A stretch of 64,000 nucleotides of DNA from Nocardioides seonyuensis (GCF_004683965.1 NZ_CP038436.1:3596001-3660000), one strand, 5' to 3'; shown: positions 46,946 to 56,401, counted from the first letter of the stretch. Numbers and translations: made by a program. Notes: generated by a model not told the origin, from the sequence alone.

Positions 46946-47335
46946 CTAGTCGCCGGCCCTGAGGAGCACGGAATAGCGCTCGGGCCTGGATCCGACCGCC
47001 CGGGACAGGCGGCCGAGCGCGTCCATGGCGACGACCGGGTCGATCCGCGAGCCTGGCACCGCGAGGGTGAGGCGCTCGGATCGCTCGCCGATGAAGACCT
47101 GGCCGTGGCGCCAGGCGTGGTGCACCCGCACGCGGGTCGCGTCGTCGGCGACGGCCTCGGGGTAGGCCTCGTCGACGCTCATCAGGTCGCAGTCGAGCTC
47201 TTCCTCGCCAGCCCTGAGACGACCGGCCAGGAGGTGCGCGGCGTGCTGATCGCCCTCCGAGCTCCAGACGACGTCGGAGGTGCCGAGCCACTCGGGCAGG
47301 TCGAACGGGTCGACGTCGACGATCGGCGGCTGCAT
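46946..47335 (-). CDS. Conserved-looking hypothetical protein
   Basis: A 129-residue soluble protein starting MQPPIVDVDPFDLPEWLG. It has no membrane segment or signal peptide and no domain I recognise. It lies between the lipid kinase (33 bases) and tatC (31 bases) on the same strand, so is probably in the same transcript. Codon use and the absence of competing frames support it as real. Confidence 0.7.
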   Translation of the reverse strand: MQPPIVDVDPFDLPEWLGTSDVVWSSEGDQHAAHLLAGRLRAGEEELDCDLMSVDEAYPEAVADDATRVRVHHAWRHGQVFIGERSERLTLAVPGSRIDPVVAMDALGRLSRAVGSRPERYSVLLRAGD

Positions 47336-47366
47336 GACCCCAGCCTTGCAGACCCTCGACCACCGG

Positions 47367-48203
47367 TCAGAGCGGGGAGAGCTCCTCGGGCGAGAGCCCG
47401 GCGTTGGGGCTGCGGGATGCCCGCCGGCGGTCGTTCACCCGGGCGATCACCTCGGACAGGAGGAAGAGGACGAGCATCGGGACGGCCATCAGCGTCATCG
47501 TGAAGGGGTCCGCCGACGGGGTCGCGACTGCGGAGAACACGAACGTCCCGATCACGATCCACGGGCGGTAGGCGGCGAGCGCCTTGCCCTTGACGATCCC
47601 CGCGGCGTTGAGCAGCACCACGAAGACCGGGATGTTGAAGGCCAGCCCGAAGACGAACAGCGTGCGGGTGAAGAACTGCAGGTAGTCGTTGAAGTCGATG
47701 AGGTTGGTGATGCCGTCGGGGTTGAACCCGATCAGCACCTCAAGGCCCAGCGGCAGGGTGACGTAGCCCAGGCCCACCCCGAGGATGAAGAGCGGTCCGG
47801 CGATGGTCGCGAAGACCCGGCTCATCTTGCGCTCTCGCGCGTAGAGGCCGGGGACGATGAAGGCCCAGATCTGGTAGAGCCAGTAGGGCGCGGTGGCCAC
47901 GAGCGCCGCGAAGCCGCCCAGGGTGAGCCACATGGTGAGGCCAGCGCCAGCGCCGGAGGTGGTGGCCTCCGTCGAGCCCTTGGGGAGCTTGGACTGCGCC
48001 TGCATGTAGGGGTCGTAGACCGCGTCGTAGAGTGCGTGCCGGAAGACGATCGCCACGACGAATGCGAGCGCAAGCGCGAGCACGCACCGCATCAGGCGCG
48101 CGCGGAACTCCCGGAAGTGGTCGGACAGGGCCATGCGACCGTCCGGTCCGACAGGATGGTGCGGCCGGCCCCGGAAGAGGCCGACGATGCTCCGGAGCTT
48201 CAC
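47367..48203 (-). CDS. tatC: Sec-independent protein translocase TatC
   Basis: A 278-residue TatC with six hydrophobic segments. MALSDHFREFRARLMRCVLA near residue 24 is the conserved LxELRxRL-type N-terminal motif; APYWLYQIWAFIVPGLYARE and FSAVATPSADPFTMTLMAVP are diagnostic. TatC recognises twin-arginine signal peptides and with TatA exports folded proteins. It follows tatA by 5 bases. Confidence 0.95.
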   Translation of the reverse strand: MKLRSIVGLFRGRPHHPVGPDGRMALSDHFREFRARLMRCVLALALAFVVAIVFRHALYDAVYDPYMQAQSKLPKGSTEATTSGAGAGLTMWLTLGGFAALVATAPYWLYQIWAFIVPGLYARERKMSRVFATIAGPLFILGVGLGYVTLPLGLEVLIGFNPDGITNLIDFNDYLQFFTRTLFVFGLAFNIPVFVVLLNAAGIVKGKALAAYRPWIVIGTFVFSAVATPSADPFTMTLMAVPMLVLFLLSEVIARVNDRRRASRSPNAGLSPEELSPL

Positions 48204-48208
48204 CTAGG

Positions 48209-48478
48209 TCAGGCGGTGGTGTCGTCGCGCTGCTCGCGGACGATGTCGTCGGAGGAGATCGCCTCGCGGGCCTCGAGCTCGCGCTGCTCGGGGGTCTTGT
48301 CCTTCGAGTCCTCGTCCTCGTCACGCAGGCCCTTGGTCTCGGTCTTGAAGATCCGCAGCGCCTGGCCCGAGCTGCGGGCGAGGTCAGGCAGCTTGGCGGC
48401 GCCGAAGACGAGCACCACGATCAGGAGGATGACGAGCCATTCCATCCCCTGAGGCATGCCGAGCAGAGCGGAAGTCAT
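48209..48478 (-). CDS. tatA: Sec-independent protein translocase TatA
   Basis: An 89-residue TatA/E protein: short N-terminus, one membrane helix (WLVILLIVVLVFGAAKLPDL), the amphipathic helix ARSSGQALRIFKTETKGLRD and an acidic tail. It forms the pore part of the Tat system with the adjacent tatC. The start ATG is followed by MPQGMEWL, so an internal ATG is possible. Confidence 0.94.
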   Translation of the reverse strand: MTSALLGMPQGMEWLVILLIVVLVFGAAKLPDLARSSGQALRIFKTETKGLRDEDEDSKDKTPEQRELEAREAISSDDIVREQRDDTTA

Positions 48479-48516
48479 CGGGTCTCCCTGTCAATCATGA
48501 AGTGGACATCCGCATC

Positions 48517-49515
48517 CTACGCCGACGTTCCCGACCAGCGCTCGTACGTGTCCACGGTGGCGCGTGCCGAGCGGAGCACCGCCTCGGCAAGCTCCGGTGG
48601 GTCCACGACCCGAGCATGGGGGGCGAGCCGCAGCACCAGGTGCTGCAGCCATGCCTCGCTGCTCACCTGGAGGTCGACGTCGAGGGTCCCGCCCGGTCCT
48701 GGGCGGACCCCCTCGACGGGGTAGTACTCCGTCATCCACCGGGCCGCAGGCTCGAGCCTGAGCGTCACCCGAGTCGTGTCGGCGTCGGTGAACCATCCCT
48801 GCGTGAGGTCCCGCGCACGCGCTCCGGGGTCGGCCACCGGCGTGTCCAGCTCGGTGACCGCCACGACGCGGTCGAGCCTGAAGACGCGCTCATCGCCGGC
48901 GCGGTGGCACCAGGCGTCGAGGTAGAGGGCGTCCTCCACGCTGGCGATGGCGCGCGGATCGACCACACGCGTGCTCTCCTCGTCCCGGGAGGCGACGTGG
49001 TAGGTCAGCTCGAGCTGGTGGCCTCGCGCGATCGCACTCTCGATGACCGGGACGATCTCCGCCCCGCGACTGGGCTGTGACTGGACGTGGAGCTGGCGGG
49101 GTGACTCGTCGCTCCCGATGGCCCCCTCGAGCTTGGCCAGCGTGCGCTCGACCACCTCTGCCGCCTCGGGGGCGGCCACGTCGAGCATCGTGTGCAGGGC
49201 AACGACCAGGGCAGTGGCCTCCGACGGTGCGAAGCGCACCGGGCGCGCGAGGTAGTCGGCGTTGTCCACCCTGATGACGCGCTCGCCCTCGAGTGCCTCG
49301 ATGTCGACCTCGATGAGGTCCCCCGGCAGACCGGGCGAGAGCCCGGTCATGAAGAGGACGCGGAGGTCGCGCTCGATCTGGGCTGCGTCGGTGCCGAAAT
49401 GGGCTGCGGCCTCGTCGAGACGCACCTCCCCCCGGGCCAGGAGGTAGGGCACCAGCGCCAACAGGCGGGCCACCTGGTCCGGCGCGGAGTCGGCCGGCGT
49501 CGTACGCGCATTCAT
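48517..49515 (-). CDS. pafC: WYL-domain regulator PafC
   Basis: A 332-residue regulator: N-terminal winged helix (LLALVPYLLARGEVRLDEAA), a WYL domain in the middle (ALYLDAWCHRAGDERVFRLDRV) and a C-terminal WCX extension. PafB and PafC form a heterodimer that drives RecA-independent DNA-damage responses in mycobacteria. Overlaps pafB by ATGA. Confidence 0.92.
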   Translation of the reverse strand: MNARTTPADSAPDQVARLLALVPYLLARGEVRLDEAAAHFGTDAAQIERDLRVLFMTGLSPGLPGDLIEVDIEALEGERVIRVDNADYLARPVRFAPSEATALVVALHTMLDVAAPEAAEVVERTLAKLEGAIGSDESPRQLHVQSQPSRGAEIVPVIESAIARGHQLELTYHVASRDEESTRVVDPRAIASVEDALYLDAWCHRAGDERVFRLDRVVAVTELDTPVADPGARARDLTQGWFTDADTTRVTLRLEPAARWMTEYYPVEGVRPGPGGTLDVDLQVSSEAWLQHLVLRLAPHARVVDPPELAEAVLRSARATVDTYERWSGTSA

Positions 49516-50480
49516 GCGGTCTCCCCGAGCAGTGCACGCAGCCGGGACAGCACGCGCTCCCGCAGAGACTCAGGAGAGAGTACGACGACGTTGTCGCCGT
49601 GCCCGAGCACCTCGTCGGCGAGCGAGTGCTCGGACGCCTCGACCACGAGGCGGTCCCACTCGTCGTCGTGTGAACCGACCGTCTCAGCTCGCCGGCGCAG
49701 CTCGACGGCCGTCCCACGTCGGACCAGCAGCTCGGCGCGCAGCGATGGTGAGGCCGGTGCCAGACGCGCCGCCACCGCACGCACGTCGGTGCCGGGCGGG
49801 ACGACGTAGGCACCCGGACGTCCCGAGGCTCTGACCGCGCCCTGGATGCGGGTGAGGCGGAAGACCCGCTCCTCTCCCCTGTCGAGGTCGTGGCCCACGA
49901 CGTACCAGCGGCCGGACGAACGGACCATGCCCCAGGGTTGGAGACGACGCCGCGTGGGCGCGGCCTCCGTCGTGCGCTGGTAGTCGAAGGTGACCAGGCG
50001 GCGCTTCTCGATGGCGTCCCACAGCGGCTCGAAGGCCGGCTCGTCCGCGCGGATGGCAGGGGCGAGCACGTCGAGACGCGACGGGTCGATGTCGACGCCG
50101 TCGGCCTTGAGCTTGGCCAGGGCGCGCGTGGTGGCGCGGGCCAGGGTCGCCTGCTCCCACACCTGCGCTGCGATCCCGAGCGCGGCGGCCTCGTCGGCCT
50201 CGAACCGCAGCTCGGGCAGTGACGTCTGCTCGGTGGGGATGCGGTAGCCGACCTCGTCGTCGAACAGCGGGTCGGAGCTGCCGACCTCGATGTAGGCGCC
50301 GAGGGCACGGAGGGAGTCCTTGTCACGCTCGAAGGCGCGCTCGAAGGCCTCGTTGCCTGCCTCGGTGTAGGGGTGGTCGGGATAGCAGGCGCGACGGATC
50401 GCGTCCTTCGTCGCGAAGCGTCGCGCGCCGAGCAGCATGATGTGGAGGTTCATCAGGCGCTCGGCCCGTGGCTGTGCCAT
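49512..50480 (-). CDS. pafB: WYL-domain regulator PafB
   Basis: A 322-residue partner of PafC. It begins with a helix-turn-helix region (RLMNLHIMLLGARRFATKDA ... YTEAGNEAFERAFERDKDSL), then a WYL domain (GRWYVVGHDLDRGEERVFRL) and a C-terminal WCX domain. In many actinobacteria it follows pafA directly; here a tandem FKBP lipoprotein gene intervenes (39-base gap). The pair likely controls DNA-repair genes rather than pupylation itself. Confidence 0.92.
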   Translation of the reverse strand: MAQPRAERLMNLHIMLLGARRFATKDAIRRACYPDHPYTEAGNEAFERAFERDKDSLRALGAYIEVGSSDPLFDDEVGYRIPTEQTSLPELRFEADEAAALGIAAQVWEQATLARATTRALAKLKADGVDIDPSRLDVLAPAIRADEPAFEPLWDAIEKRRLVTFDYQRTTEAAPTRRRLQPWGMVRSSGRWYVVGHDLDRGEERVFRLTRIQGAVRASGRPGAYVVPPGTDVRAVAARLAPASPSLRAELLVRRGTAVELRRRAETVGSHDDEWDRLVVEASEHSLADEVLGHGDNVVVLSPESLRERVLSRLRALLGETA

Positions 50481-50519
50481 CAGCTGATCACCTCCTGTCA
50501 GCGCTCGCTGCGCCTGACC

Positions 50520-51473
50520 TCAGACCGCGCCGAGGATGTCGACCACGAAGTAGAGGGTGTCCGTGCCCTTGATGCCGGCCGACGGCTGGCCCTCCTTGCC
50601 GTATCCCTTGCTCGGGGGGATCTGGAGGATGAGCCTCGACCCGACGTTGCGCCCGACGAGGGTCTCGTCCCACCCGTCGACCACGGCACCGACGCCGATC
50701 TCGAACGATGCCGGGTCCTTGGAGTAGGACTCGTCGAAGGGCTTCTTGCCCTCGTAGACCTGTCCCAGGTAGTTGGCGTAGATGGTCTGGCCCTTCTCGA
50801 CCACGGGGCCATCGCCACGGACCAGGGTCGTGGAGAGCAGCCCGCCGCTGGGGGCCTTGGTCCCGGTGAAGTCGAGGCCGGTGACGTCGCCGTCCTTCTC
50901 GACGAGCTCCGGCGCCCAACCAGCCGGCTCGCGGTCCTCGCCGGTGGGGCCGCCGAGCAGCTGGCCGACGACGTCGATGACGAAGAGGACCGTGTCCTGG
51001 TTGCCGATGCCGATCTGGGCGTTGCCCCTCTCACCGAACGCGTCCTCCGCCGAGGCGAGGACCGCGACCCGAGACCCGACCGGGTGGCCGAAGATCCCCT
51101 CGCGGAGCGGCTTGAGGATGTCCTCGGAGTCGGGGACGGACTGCGGGGCGCCGCTGTAGGTGCTCTGGGCCTCCTGCTCGGTGTAGCCGTTGCCGATCCA
51201 CCAGTGCACCAGCGCGTTGGTGCCCTCGACGACCGGTCCGTCGCCCTCCTCGAGCACCTCGACCTCGAGGTCCTCGGGCGCGCCCAGCCGACCGTCGAAG
51301 GTCACCTTGGGCTTCTTGCCCTGGGGCCCCTCGATCTTGACCGAGTCGAGGTCCGCGCTGGGCTGGGACCCCGGCGCCTCGTCAGTGCCGCAGGCCGCCA
51401 GGCCGAGCAGGCTGAGGACGAGGAGGCCACTCGTAGCAGCGGAGCGGGCGCGAGGACGGAGCACGTGGGTCAC
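50520..51473 (-). CDS. Tandem FKBP-type peptidyl-prolyl isomerase lipoprotein
   Basis: A 317-residue lipoprotein (lipobox LLGLAAC, Cys near residue 28) with two FKBP-like domains: a divergent one at about residues 72-170 (ALVHWWIGNGYTEQ, LREGIFGHPVGSRVAVL) and a canonical one at about 210-317 (VYANYLGQVYEGKKPFDESY is approximated by the sequence there, with LVGRNVGSRLILQIPPSKGYG). It should fold exported proteins outside the membrane. The GTG at 51471-51473 is preferred over the TTG just before it. It sits inside the paf cluster. Confidence 0.88.
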   Translation of the reverse strand: MTHVLRPRARSAATSGLLVLSLLGLAACGTDEAPGSQPSADLDSVKIEGPQGKKPKVTFDGRLGAPEDLEVEVLEEGDGPVVEGTNALVHWWIGNGYTEQEAQSTYSGAPQSVPDSEDILKPLREGIFGHPVGSRVAVLASAEDAFGERGNAQIGIGNQDTVLFVIDVVGQLLGGPTGEDREPAGWAPELVEKDGDVTGLDFTGTKAPSGGLLSTTLVRGDGPVVEKGQTIYANYLGQVYEGKKPFDESYSKDPASFEIGVGAVVDGWDETLVGRNVGSRLILQIPPSKGYGKEGQPSAGIKGTDTLYFVVDILGAV

Positions 51474-51561
51474 CAATCAGTTCGGAGGCCGCCGTTCCGG
51501 CGGTCGGTCGACTTGCGCGCACACCCTACCCACCGGCTCCACGCCGTCGGCCCGTGCGCGG

Positions 51562-52923
51562 TCACATCCCGTCGATGAGTCGCTGGACCCGCTCGTCGTA
51601 GGCCTTGAAGGGATCCTTGCAGAGGACCGTCCGTTGAGCCTGGTCGTTGAGCTTGAGGTGCACCCAGTCGACGGTGAAGTCGCGCCGGCGCTCCTGTGCC
51701 TTGCGGATGAACTCTCCGCGCAACCGAGCACGGGTGTTCTGCGGCGGGACGCTCTTGGCCTCGAAGACCTTGAGGTCGGTGGTGACCCGCTCGACCGCTC
51801 CACGCTTCTCCAGAAGGTAGTAGAGGCCGCGGTCGCGGTGGATGTCGTGGTAGGCGAGGTCGAGCTGCGCCAGGCGGGCGTGTCCCAGCGGGAGGCCGTG
51901 CTTGGCGCGGTAGGCCTCGATCAGCTTGAGCTTGATCACCCAGTCGATCTCGCGGTCCACCAGGCCCAGGTCGTCGGACTCGACTGCCTTGAGGCCGCGC
52001 TCCCACAGGTCGAGCGCGCGCTCGATCGTCGGGGTGGAGATCTGGCGCCTGTCGACGAAGTCGCGCGCCTTGGCGAGGTACTCGCCCTGGATCTCCAGCG
52101 CGCTGGCCTCCCTGCCGTTGGCCAGGCGGACCTTGCGCTGACCGCTGGGGTCGTTGCTGATCTCGCGGATGGCGCGGATGGGGTTCTCCATGGTGAGGTC
52201 GCGCATCACCACGCCCTCCTCGATCATCCGCAGCACCAGGTCGCAGGACGCGAGCTTGAGCAGCGTGGTGGTCTCGCTCATGTTCGAGTCGCCGACGATC
52301 ACGTGGAGCCTGCGGAAGCGCTCGGCGTCGGCGTGCGGCTCGTCCCGGGTGTTGATGATCGGACGGCTGCGGGTGGTCGCGCTGCTGACGCCCTCCCAGA
52401 TGTGCTCAGCGCGCTGGCTCACGCTGTAGGAGGCACCCCGGGGGGTGTTCACGATCTTGCCTGCGCCCACCACGATCTGCCTGGTGACCAGGAACGGGAT
52501 GAGGATGTCAGCAAGGCGACTGAACTCCCCGGCGCGACCGACGAGGTAGTTCTCGTGGCAGCCGTAGGAGTTGCCGGCCGAGTCGGTGTTGTTCTTGAAC
52601 AGGTAGATGTCGCCGGCGATGCCCTCGTCGTGGAGCCGTTGCTCGGCGTCCAGGAGCAGGCCCTCGAGGATCCTCTCCCCTGCCTTGTCGTGGGTGACCA
52701 GCTCGACGAGGTCGTCGCACTCGGGCGTGGCGTACTCAGGGTGGCTGCCGACGTCGAGGTAGAGGCGCGCGCCGTTGCGCAGGAACACGTTGCTCGAGCG
52801 ACCCCAGCTCACCACCTTGCGGAAGAGGTAGCGGGCGACCTCGTCGGGGCTCAGCCGTCGTTGCCCCTTGAACGTGCAGGTGACGCCGTACTCGTTCTCG
52901 ATCCCGAAGATTCGGCGGTCCAT
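51562..52923 (-). CDS. pafA: Pup-protein ligase PafA
   Basis: A 453-residue carboxylate-amine ligase of the PafA/Dop family. The N-terminal [11 protein letters not shown] has the nucleotide/metal glutamates, [14 protein letters not shown] carries Asp57, equivalent to the catalytic Asp, and [20 protein letters not shown] and DSNMSETTT are family blocks. It phosphorylates the terminal Glu of Pup and links it to substrate lysines. Normally adjacent to prcA; here a collagen-like gene lies between. Confidence 0.96.
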   Translation of the reverse strand: MDRRIFGIENEYGVTCTFKGQRRLSPDEVARYLFRKVVSWGRSSNVFLRNGARLYLDVGSHPEYATPECDDLVELVTHDKAGERILEGLLLDAEQRLHDEGIAGDIYLFKNNTDSAGNSYGCHENYLVGRAGEFSRLADILIPFLVTRQIVVGAGKIVNTPRGASYSVSQRAEHIWEGVSSATTRSRPIINTRDEPHADAERFRRLHVIVGDSNMSETTTLLKLASCDLVLRMIEEGVVMRDLTMENPIRAIREISNDPSGQRKVRLANGREASALEIQGEYLAKARDFVDRRQISTPTIERALDLWERGLKAVESDDLGLVDREIDWVIKLKLIEAYRAKHGLPLGHARLAQLDLAYHDIHRDRGLYYLLEKRGAVERVTTDLKVFEAKSVPPQNTRARLRGEFIRKAQERRRDFTVDWVHLKLNDQAQRTVLCKDPFKAYDERVQRLIDGM

Positions 52924-52982
52924 GCGCCCACACTAGGCCCGTGGGCCCAGCCCTGCCGGGAGGCGCATGGACTCGCCGACCA

Positions 52983-53621
52983 TCAGCCGGCGCAGACCAC
53001 GGCGACCTTGAAGGTGTAGTTGGTCCCGGCCGAGTCGTTGCGCGCGGATGCTCGCCAGCCGGTGGCGGCCGGGTGCTGACCGTTCGACGTGAGCAGGGTG
53101 CGGTTGCCCTCGATGATCGGGGCGGACCCCGTCACCGCCATGGTCAGGACGTTGGCGAGGTCCACCCCGCCGGCGATGGCCTCCATGCCCGCAGGGCAGT
53201 CGACAGAGGCGGATCCGAAGCTTCCGGGGGTGATGAGTCCTGAGCTGTCGACGATCGTGATCGTGTCGACCGGGCCCGGGATTCCCTGGGGCCCGGCGGG
53301 CCCGGTCGCGCCCGTCTCCCCCTTGGCGCCCGTGTCACCCTTCGGACCAGCCGGACCAGCCGGACCGGTCGCGCCAGCCGGTAGCGCCGACCCGAAGTCC
53401 GCAGCCGAGAGCGACCCGTCCTTCACCTTGGCGCCAGAGACCGCGTTGTTCTTGAGATCGGCGCCCTTCACCTGGCCGTTCTTGATGTGCTTGGACATCA
53501 CGCTGTTCTTCGACAGCGAGACGGCCGCGTAGGACGTGCCACCCATCGCCACCACCAGGGCGAGGAGCGCCACCATCAGGGCCGGGCTGGGGCGTAGACG
53601 TGAATTGCTGGGATCGCGCAT
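52983..53621 (-). CDS. Secreted collagen-like repeat protein
   Basis: A 212-residue protein: a signal/anchor segment (SPALMVALLALVVAMGGTSYA), then a repeat region of ten-residue-like units (KNGQVKGADLKNNAVSGAKV), about twelve Gly-X-Y triplets (GPAGPAGPKGDTGAKG...) and a C-terminal domain with two cysteines (VDCPAG, VVCAG). I start at the ATG giving MRDPSNSRLR (53621); the frame is open to 53699. Same layout as the protein at 12399-13058. It interrupts the pafA-prcA neighbourhood. Function unknown. Confidence 0.8.
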   Translation of the reverse strand: MRDPSNSRLRPSPALMVALLALVVAMGGTSYAAVSLSKNSVMSKHIKNGQVKGADLKNNAVSGAKVKDGSLSAADFGSALPAGATGPAGPAGPKGDTGAKGETGATGPAGPQGIPGPVDTITIVDSSGLITPGSFGSASVDCPAGMEAIAGGVDLANVLTMAVTGSAPIIEGNRTLLTSNGQHPAATGWRASARNDSAGTNYTFKVAVVCAG

Positions 53622-53753
53622 GGCGTTGACCACCTTTTCGAAAGCCCCATGGCTTTCACAGGGCCGTCCCACCCTGCTCGCACCCCGGCGCTCGCGCATC
53701 CGCAGAATTGCGGTGGTCTGGACCTGTGAGCCCGTCGAGCCCTTGCCGCCTGG

Positions 53754-54716
53754 TCAGATCTGACCGGGCTCCCCGGGGTGCGGAGTGCCGGGCTGGGGGT
53801 CCGGCGGTCCGGGCGGGGTCGGCTGCTCAGGCTCCGGCTGGGGCTCCGGCGCGGGCGGCGGCGCCACGGGCGGCTCGCCGGTCACCGGGTCCTCGAGGGG
53901 GGGTACGGCGCCGCTCACCGTGTCGGTCGGGTCGGCCGGGTCGTCCGTTCCGCTGGCCGCGGTCGTGCCCTTGCCAGGTCGGGTGTCCTCCGGCGAGGGC
54001 GGCGCGGGCTCGGCAGGGCCACGGTCGGAGAGGATCTCGGTGAGCCGCGCCGCGCGCAGTCTCACGAACTTGCGCGGCTGGGACCGGGTGCGGTCGAGAG
54101 CAGCGACCTCCAGATCGGCGACCGGGATCACGCGGTCGTCCTGCTCGCTGTGGCCCAGGGCAGCCACTGCCACGTGGAGTGCGTCCTCGAGAGAGGCGTC
54201 GGGCGAGTAGTGCTCCTTGAGGTGGGCCGAGACCACGTCGGCGGCACCGCCCATCACGGCGAAGCCGTGCTCGTCGGCGACCTGGCCGTCATAGGTGAGG
54301 CGGTAGATCTGGTCGTCCTCGGCCGAGTCACCGACCTCGGCGACGAAGATCTCGACCTCGTAGGGCTTCTCGCCGCCCGAGGAGAAGATCGTCCCGAGCG
54401 TCTGGGCGTAGGCATTGGCCAGGCCACGGCCGGTGACGTCTCGTCGGTCGTAGGCGTAGCCGCGCATGTCGGCCAGCCGGACCCCGGCGATGCGGAGGTT
54501 CTCGAACTCGTTGTAGCGACCCACCGCCGCGAAGGCGATCCGGTCGTAGATCTCGGAGACCTTGTGCAGCGCCTGCGAGGGGTTCTCGGAGACGAAGAGC
54601 ACGCCATCGGCGTACTGCAGCGCCACCACGGACCGGCCGCGGGCGATGCCCTTGCGGGCGAAGTCGGCCCGGTCCTTCATCAGCTGCTCGGGCGAGACGT
54701 AGAACGGCATGCTCAT
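53754..54716 (-). CDS. prcA: 20S proteasome alpha subunit PrcA
   Basis: A 320-residue alpha subunit. [59 protein letters not shown] and [11 protein letters not shown] match the family. It forms the outer rings gating the proteasome and binds ARC. The start ATG is at 54714-54716, 20 bases after prcB. Known PrcA proteins are about 250 residues; this one has about 85 extra C-terminal residues very rich in Pro, Glu and Gly. Confidence 0.95.
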   Translation of the reverse strand: MSMPFYVSPEQLMKDRADFARKGIARGRSVVALQYADGVLFVSENPSQALHKVSEIYDRIAFAAVGRYNEFENLRIAGVRLADMRGYAYDRRDVTGRGLANAYAQTLGTIFSSGGEKPYEVEIFVAEVGDSAEDDQIYRLTYDGQVADEHGFAVMGGAADVVSAHLKEHYSPDASLEDALHVAVAALGHSEQDDRVIPVADLEVAALDRTRSQPRKFVRLRAARLTEILSDRGPAEPAPPSPEDTRPGKGTTAASGTDDPADPTDTVSGAVPPLEDPVTGEPPVAPPPAPEPQPEPEQPTPPGPPDPQPGTPHPGEPGQI

Positions 54717-54735
54717 GTGGGAACTCTCTTCGAGA

Positions 54736-55566
54736 TCAGGTGAGGGCGGCGGCAGGGCCGTCGGGCCGCTGCATGCGGCCGGCGATGACGTCGTCGGCGA
54801 TGGCCGCGACCTCCTGCTCGGGCATGCGGGTGCCACCGTCGGCGGTGATCACGTGCACCACCGGGAAGATGCGCCTGGTCAGGTCGGGGCCACCGGTCGC
54901 GGAGTCGTCGTCGGCAGCGTCGTAGAGCGCCTGGATCACGGCGGTCACGCACTCGCGCGAGGAGAGGTCGTCGCGGTAGAGCTTCTTCAGCGAGCCTCGT
55001 GCGAACAGCGAGCCGGAGCCCACGGAGTGGAACGCAGTCTCCTCGTAGCGGCCGCCGGTCACGTCGTAGCTGAAGATCCGCCCCAGGCCGGCGTTGTGGT
55101 CGAAGCCCGCGAACAGGGGCACCACCGAGAGGCCCTGCATGGCCAGGCCGAGGTTGGCACGGATCAGGGCAGCGAGACGGTTGGACTTGCCGTCCATCGA
55201 GAGCGTCGTGCCCTCGATCTTCTCGTAGTGCTCGAGCTCGGTCTGGAACAGCCGCACCATCTCGACGGCCAGGCCCGCGGTGCCGGCGATGCCGACGACG
55301 GAGAACTCGTCGGCCGGGAAGACCTTCTCGATGTCGCGTTGGGCGATGATGTTGCCCATCGTGGCGCGGCGGTCACCCGCCATCACCACTCCCCCGTCGA
55401 ACGTCGCCGCGACGATGGTCGTGGCATGCGGGGCCAGGTCGCCGGCATGTCCGGGGGGCAGCGCACGCCGCGACGGCAGGAGCTCGGGCGCCTGGGCGCC
55501 GAGGAACTCGCTGAACGACGTCGAGCCGGGCATCAGGTAGGCAGCAGGGAGTCTGGGTTCGACCAT
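54736..55566 (-). CDS. prcB: 20S proteasome beta subunit PrcB
   Basis: A 276-residue beta subunit with a propeptide of 48 residues; autocleavage before Thr49 ([13 protein letters not shown]) frees the catalytic threonine. [24 protein letters not shown] and [17 protein letters not shown] are conserved. It forms the inner rings carrying peptidase activity. It begins 4 bases after the pup stop and ends 19 bases before prcA, an operon. Confidence 0.96.
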   Translation of the reverse strand: MVEPRLPAAYLMPGSTSFSEFLGAQAPELLPSRRALPPGHAGDLAPHATTIVAATFDGGVVMAGDRRATMGNIIAQRDIEKVFPADEFSVVGIAGTAGLAVEMVRLFQTELEHYEKIEGTTLSMDGKSNRLAALIRANLGLAMQGLSVVPLFAGFDHNAGLGRIFSYDVTGGRYEETAFHSVGSGSLFARGSLKKLYRDDLSSRECVTAVIQALYDAADDDSATGGPDLTRRIFPVVHVITADGGTRMPEQEVAAIADDVIAGRMQRPDGPAAALT

Positions 55567-55570
55567 GCGA

Positions 55571-55768
55571 CTACTGGCCGCCCTTCTGGATGAAGGACTT
55601 CACGAAGTCCTCCGCATTGGTCTCGAGCACGTCGTCGATCTCGTCGAGGATCGCGTCGACGTCGTCGTCGAGGAGTTCCTTGCGCTCGGCCACGTCGCTC
55701 TCGGTGACCTCCTCGGTCACCTCCTCGGACTGCGACGACTTCCGCGGCTGCTTCTGTTCCTGGGCCAT
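55571..55768 (-). CDS. pup: Prokaryotic ubiquitin-like protein Pup
   Basis: A 65-residue Pup: a Gln/Lys/Glu-rich, disordered N-terminus, an acidic helical stretch ([17 protein letters not shown]) that binds ARC, and the C-terminal IQKGGQ. The terminal Gln must be deamidated to Glu by Dop before PafA can use it. It is followed by prcB at 4 bases. Upstream, instead of dop, lies an array of repeats 32 bases away. Confidence 0.97.
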   Translation of the reverse strand: MAQEQKQPRKSSQSEEVTEEVTESDVAERKELLDDDVDAILDEIDDVLETNAEDFVKSFIQKGGQ

Positions 55769-55800
55769 GCCACGACCCTATAGCCCCAGCCCCCACCCGA

Positions 55801-56028
55801 TGGTCGAGGAAGGACGAAGTCCTGTCACGAGACCACGCGAAGCCCGCTGGTCGAGGAAGGACGAAGTCCTGTCACGAGACCACGCGAAGCCCCGCTGGTC
55901 GAGGAAGGACGAAGTCCTGTCACGAGACCACGCGTAGCCCCGCTGGTCGAGGAAGGACGAAGTCCTGTCACGAGACCACGCGTAGCCCCGCTGGTCGAGG
56001 AAGGACGAAGTCCTGTCACGAGACCACG
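55801..56028 (+). repeat. Tandem array of five hairpin repeats (left array)
   Basis: Five near-identical 37-bp copies start at 55801, 55848, 55896, 55944 and 55992, with 10-11-bp spacers (period 47-48). Each begins TGGTCGAGGA and ends TGTCACGAGACCACG, with an internal hairpin AGGAC-GAA-GTCCT (55811-55823 in copy 1). Spacers are near-identical too, so this is not CRISPR. The last copy ends at the 3' end of the GIY-YIG gene. Confidence 0.93.
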
Positions 56029-56030
56029 GG

Positions 56031-56336
56031 TCACGTCACTCGCCGCGCCCGTCGGTCGTGCCAGCTTCGGCTGGCGAGGGAGCTCAACAAGTCTGTGTCA
56101 CCTGAGATCAGTGCCTCGCGCTTGGCACGCGACCATCCCTGGATCCGCTTCTCCATCGCATAGGCCTCGTCCACCCGGTCGTAGTCGGCATGCCAGACCA
56201 GTTCGACCGGACGGCGATGCCGGGTGTAGGCCGCCCCGACGCCTTGGTTGTGCTCGCTCATCCGTCGCTCGAGGTCCCAGGTGCTGCCGACGTAGTAGCT
56301 GGAGTCCGAGCACCTGACGATGTAGACGTGCGGCAT
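56031..56336 (-). CDS. GIY-YIG nuclease family protein
   Basis: A 101-residue single-domain protein of the UPF0213/GIY-YIG type. VYIVRCSDSSYYVGSTWDLE at residues 4-23 holds both halves of the GIY-YIG motif, with Arg in ERRMSEHNQG and the Asn-Gln downstream, then AYTRHRRPVELVWHADYDR and a Lys/Arg-rich end (HDRRARRVT). Such proteins cut DNA; some small members act on single-stranded DNA. Its stop lies 3 bases from the left repeat array and its start 66 bases from the right one. It separates dop from pup. Role in repeat spread is inference. Confidence 0.88.
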   Translation of the reverse strand: MPHVYIVRCSDSSYYVGSTWDLERRMSEHNQGVGAAYTRHRRPVELVWHADYDRVDEAYAMEKRIQGWSRAKREALISGDTDLLSSLASRSWHDRRARRVT

Positions 56337-56401
56337 GCAGTGAGCATGACTCGCGTCGACCGCCGCCGACAGGCCGCGGAAAAGATCTGTGGATGAAGGA
56401 T

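Noticed and set aside
55801-56028. CRISPR array
   Set aside because: The repeats are regularly spaced, but the 10-11-bp spacers are nearly identical and too short, and no cas genes are present.
55825-56034. Open frame encoding a GLVTGLRPSSTSG repeat protein (and a matching one at 56393-56632)
   Set aside because: These frames are simple translations of the DNA repeats; no ribosome-binding site and no independent protein character.
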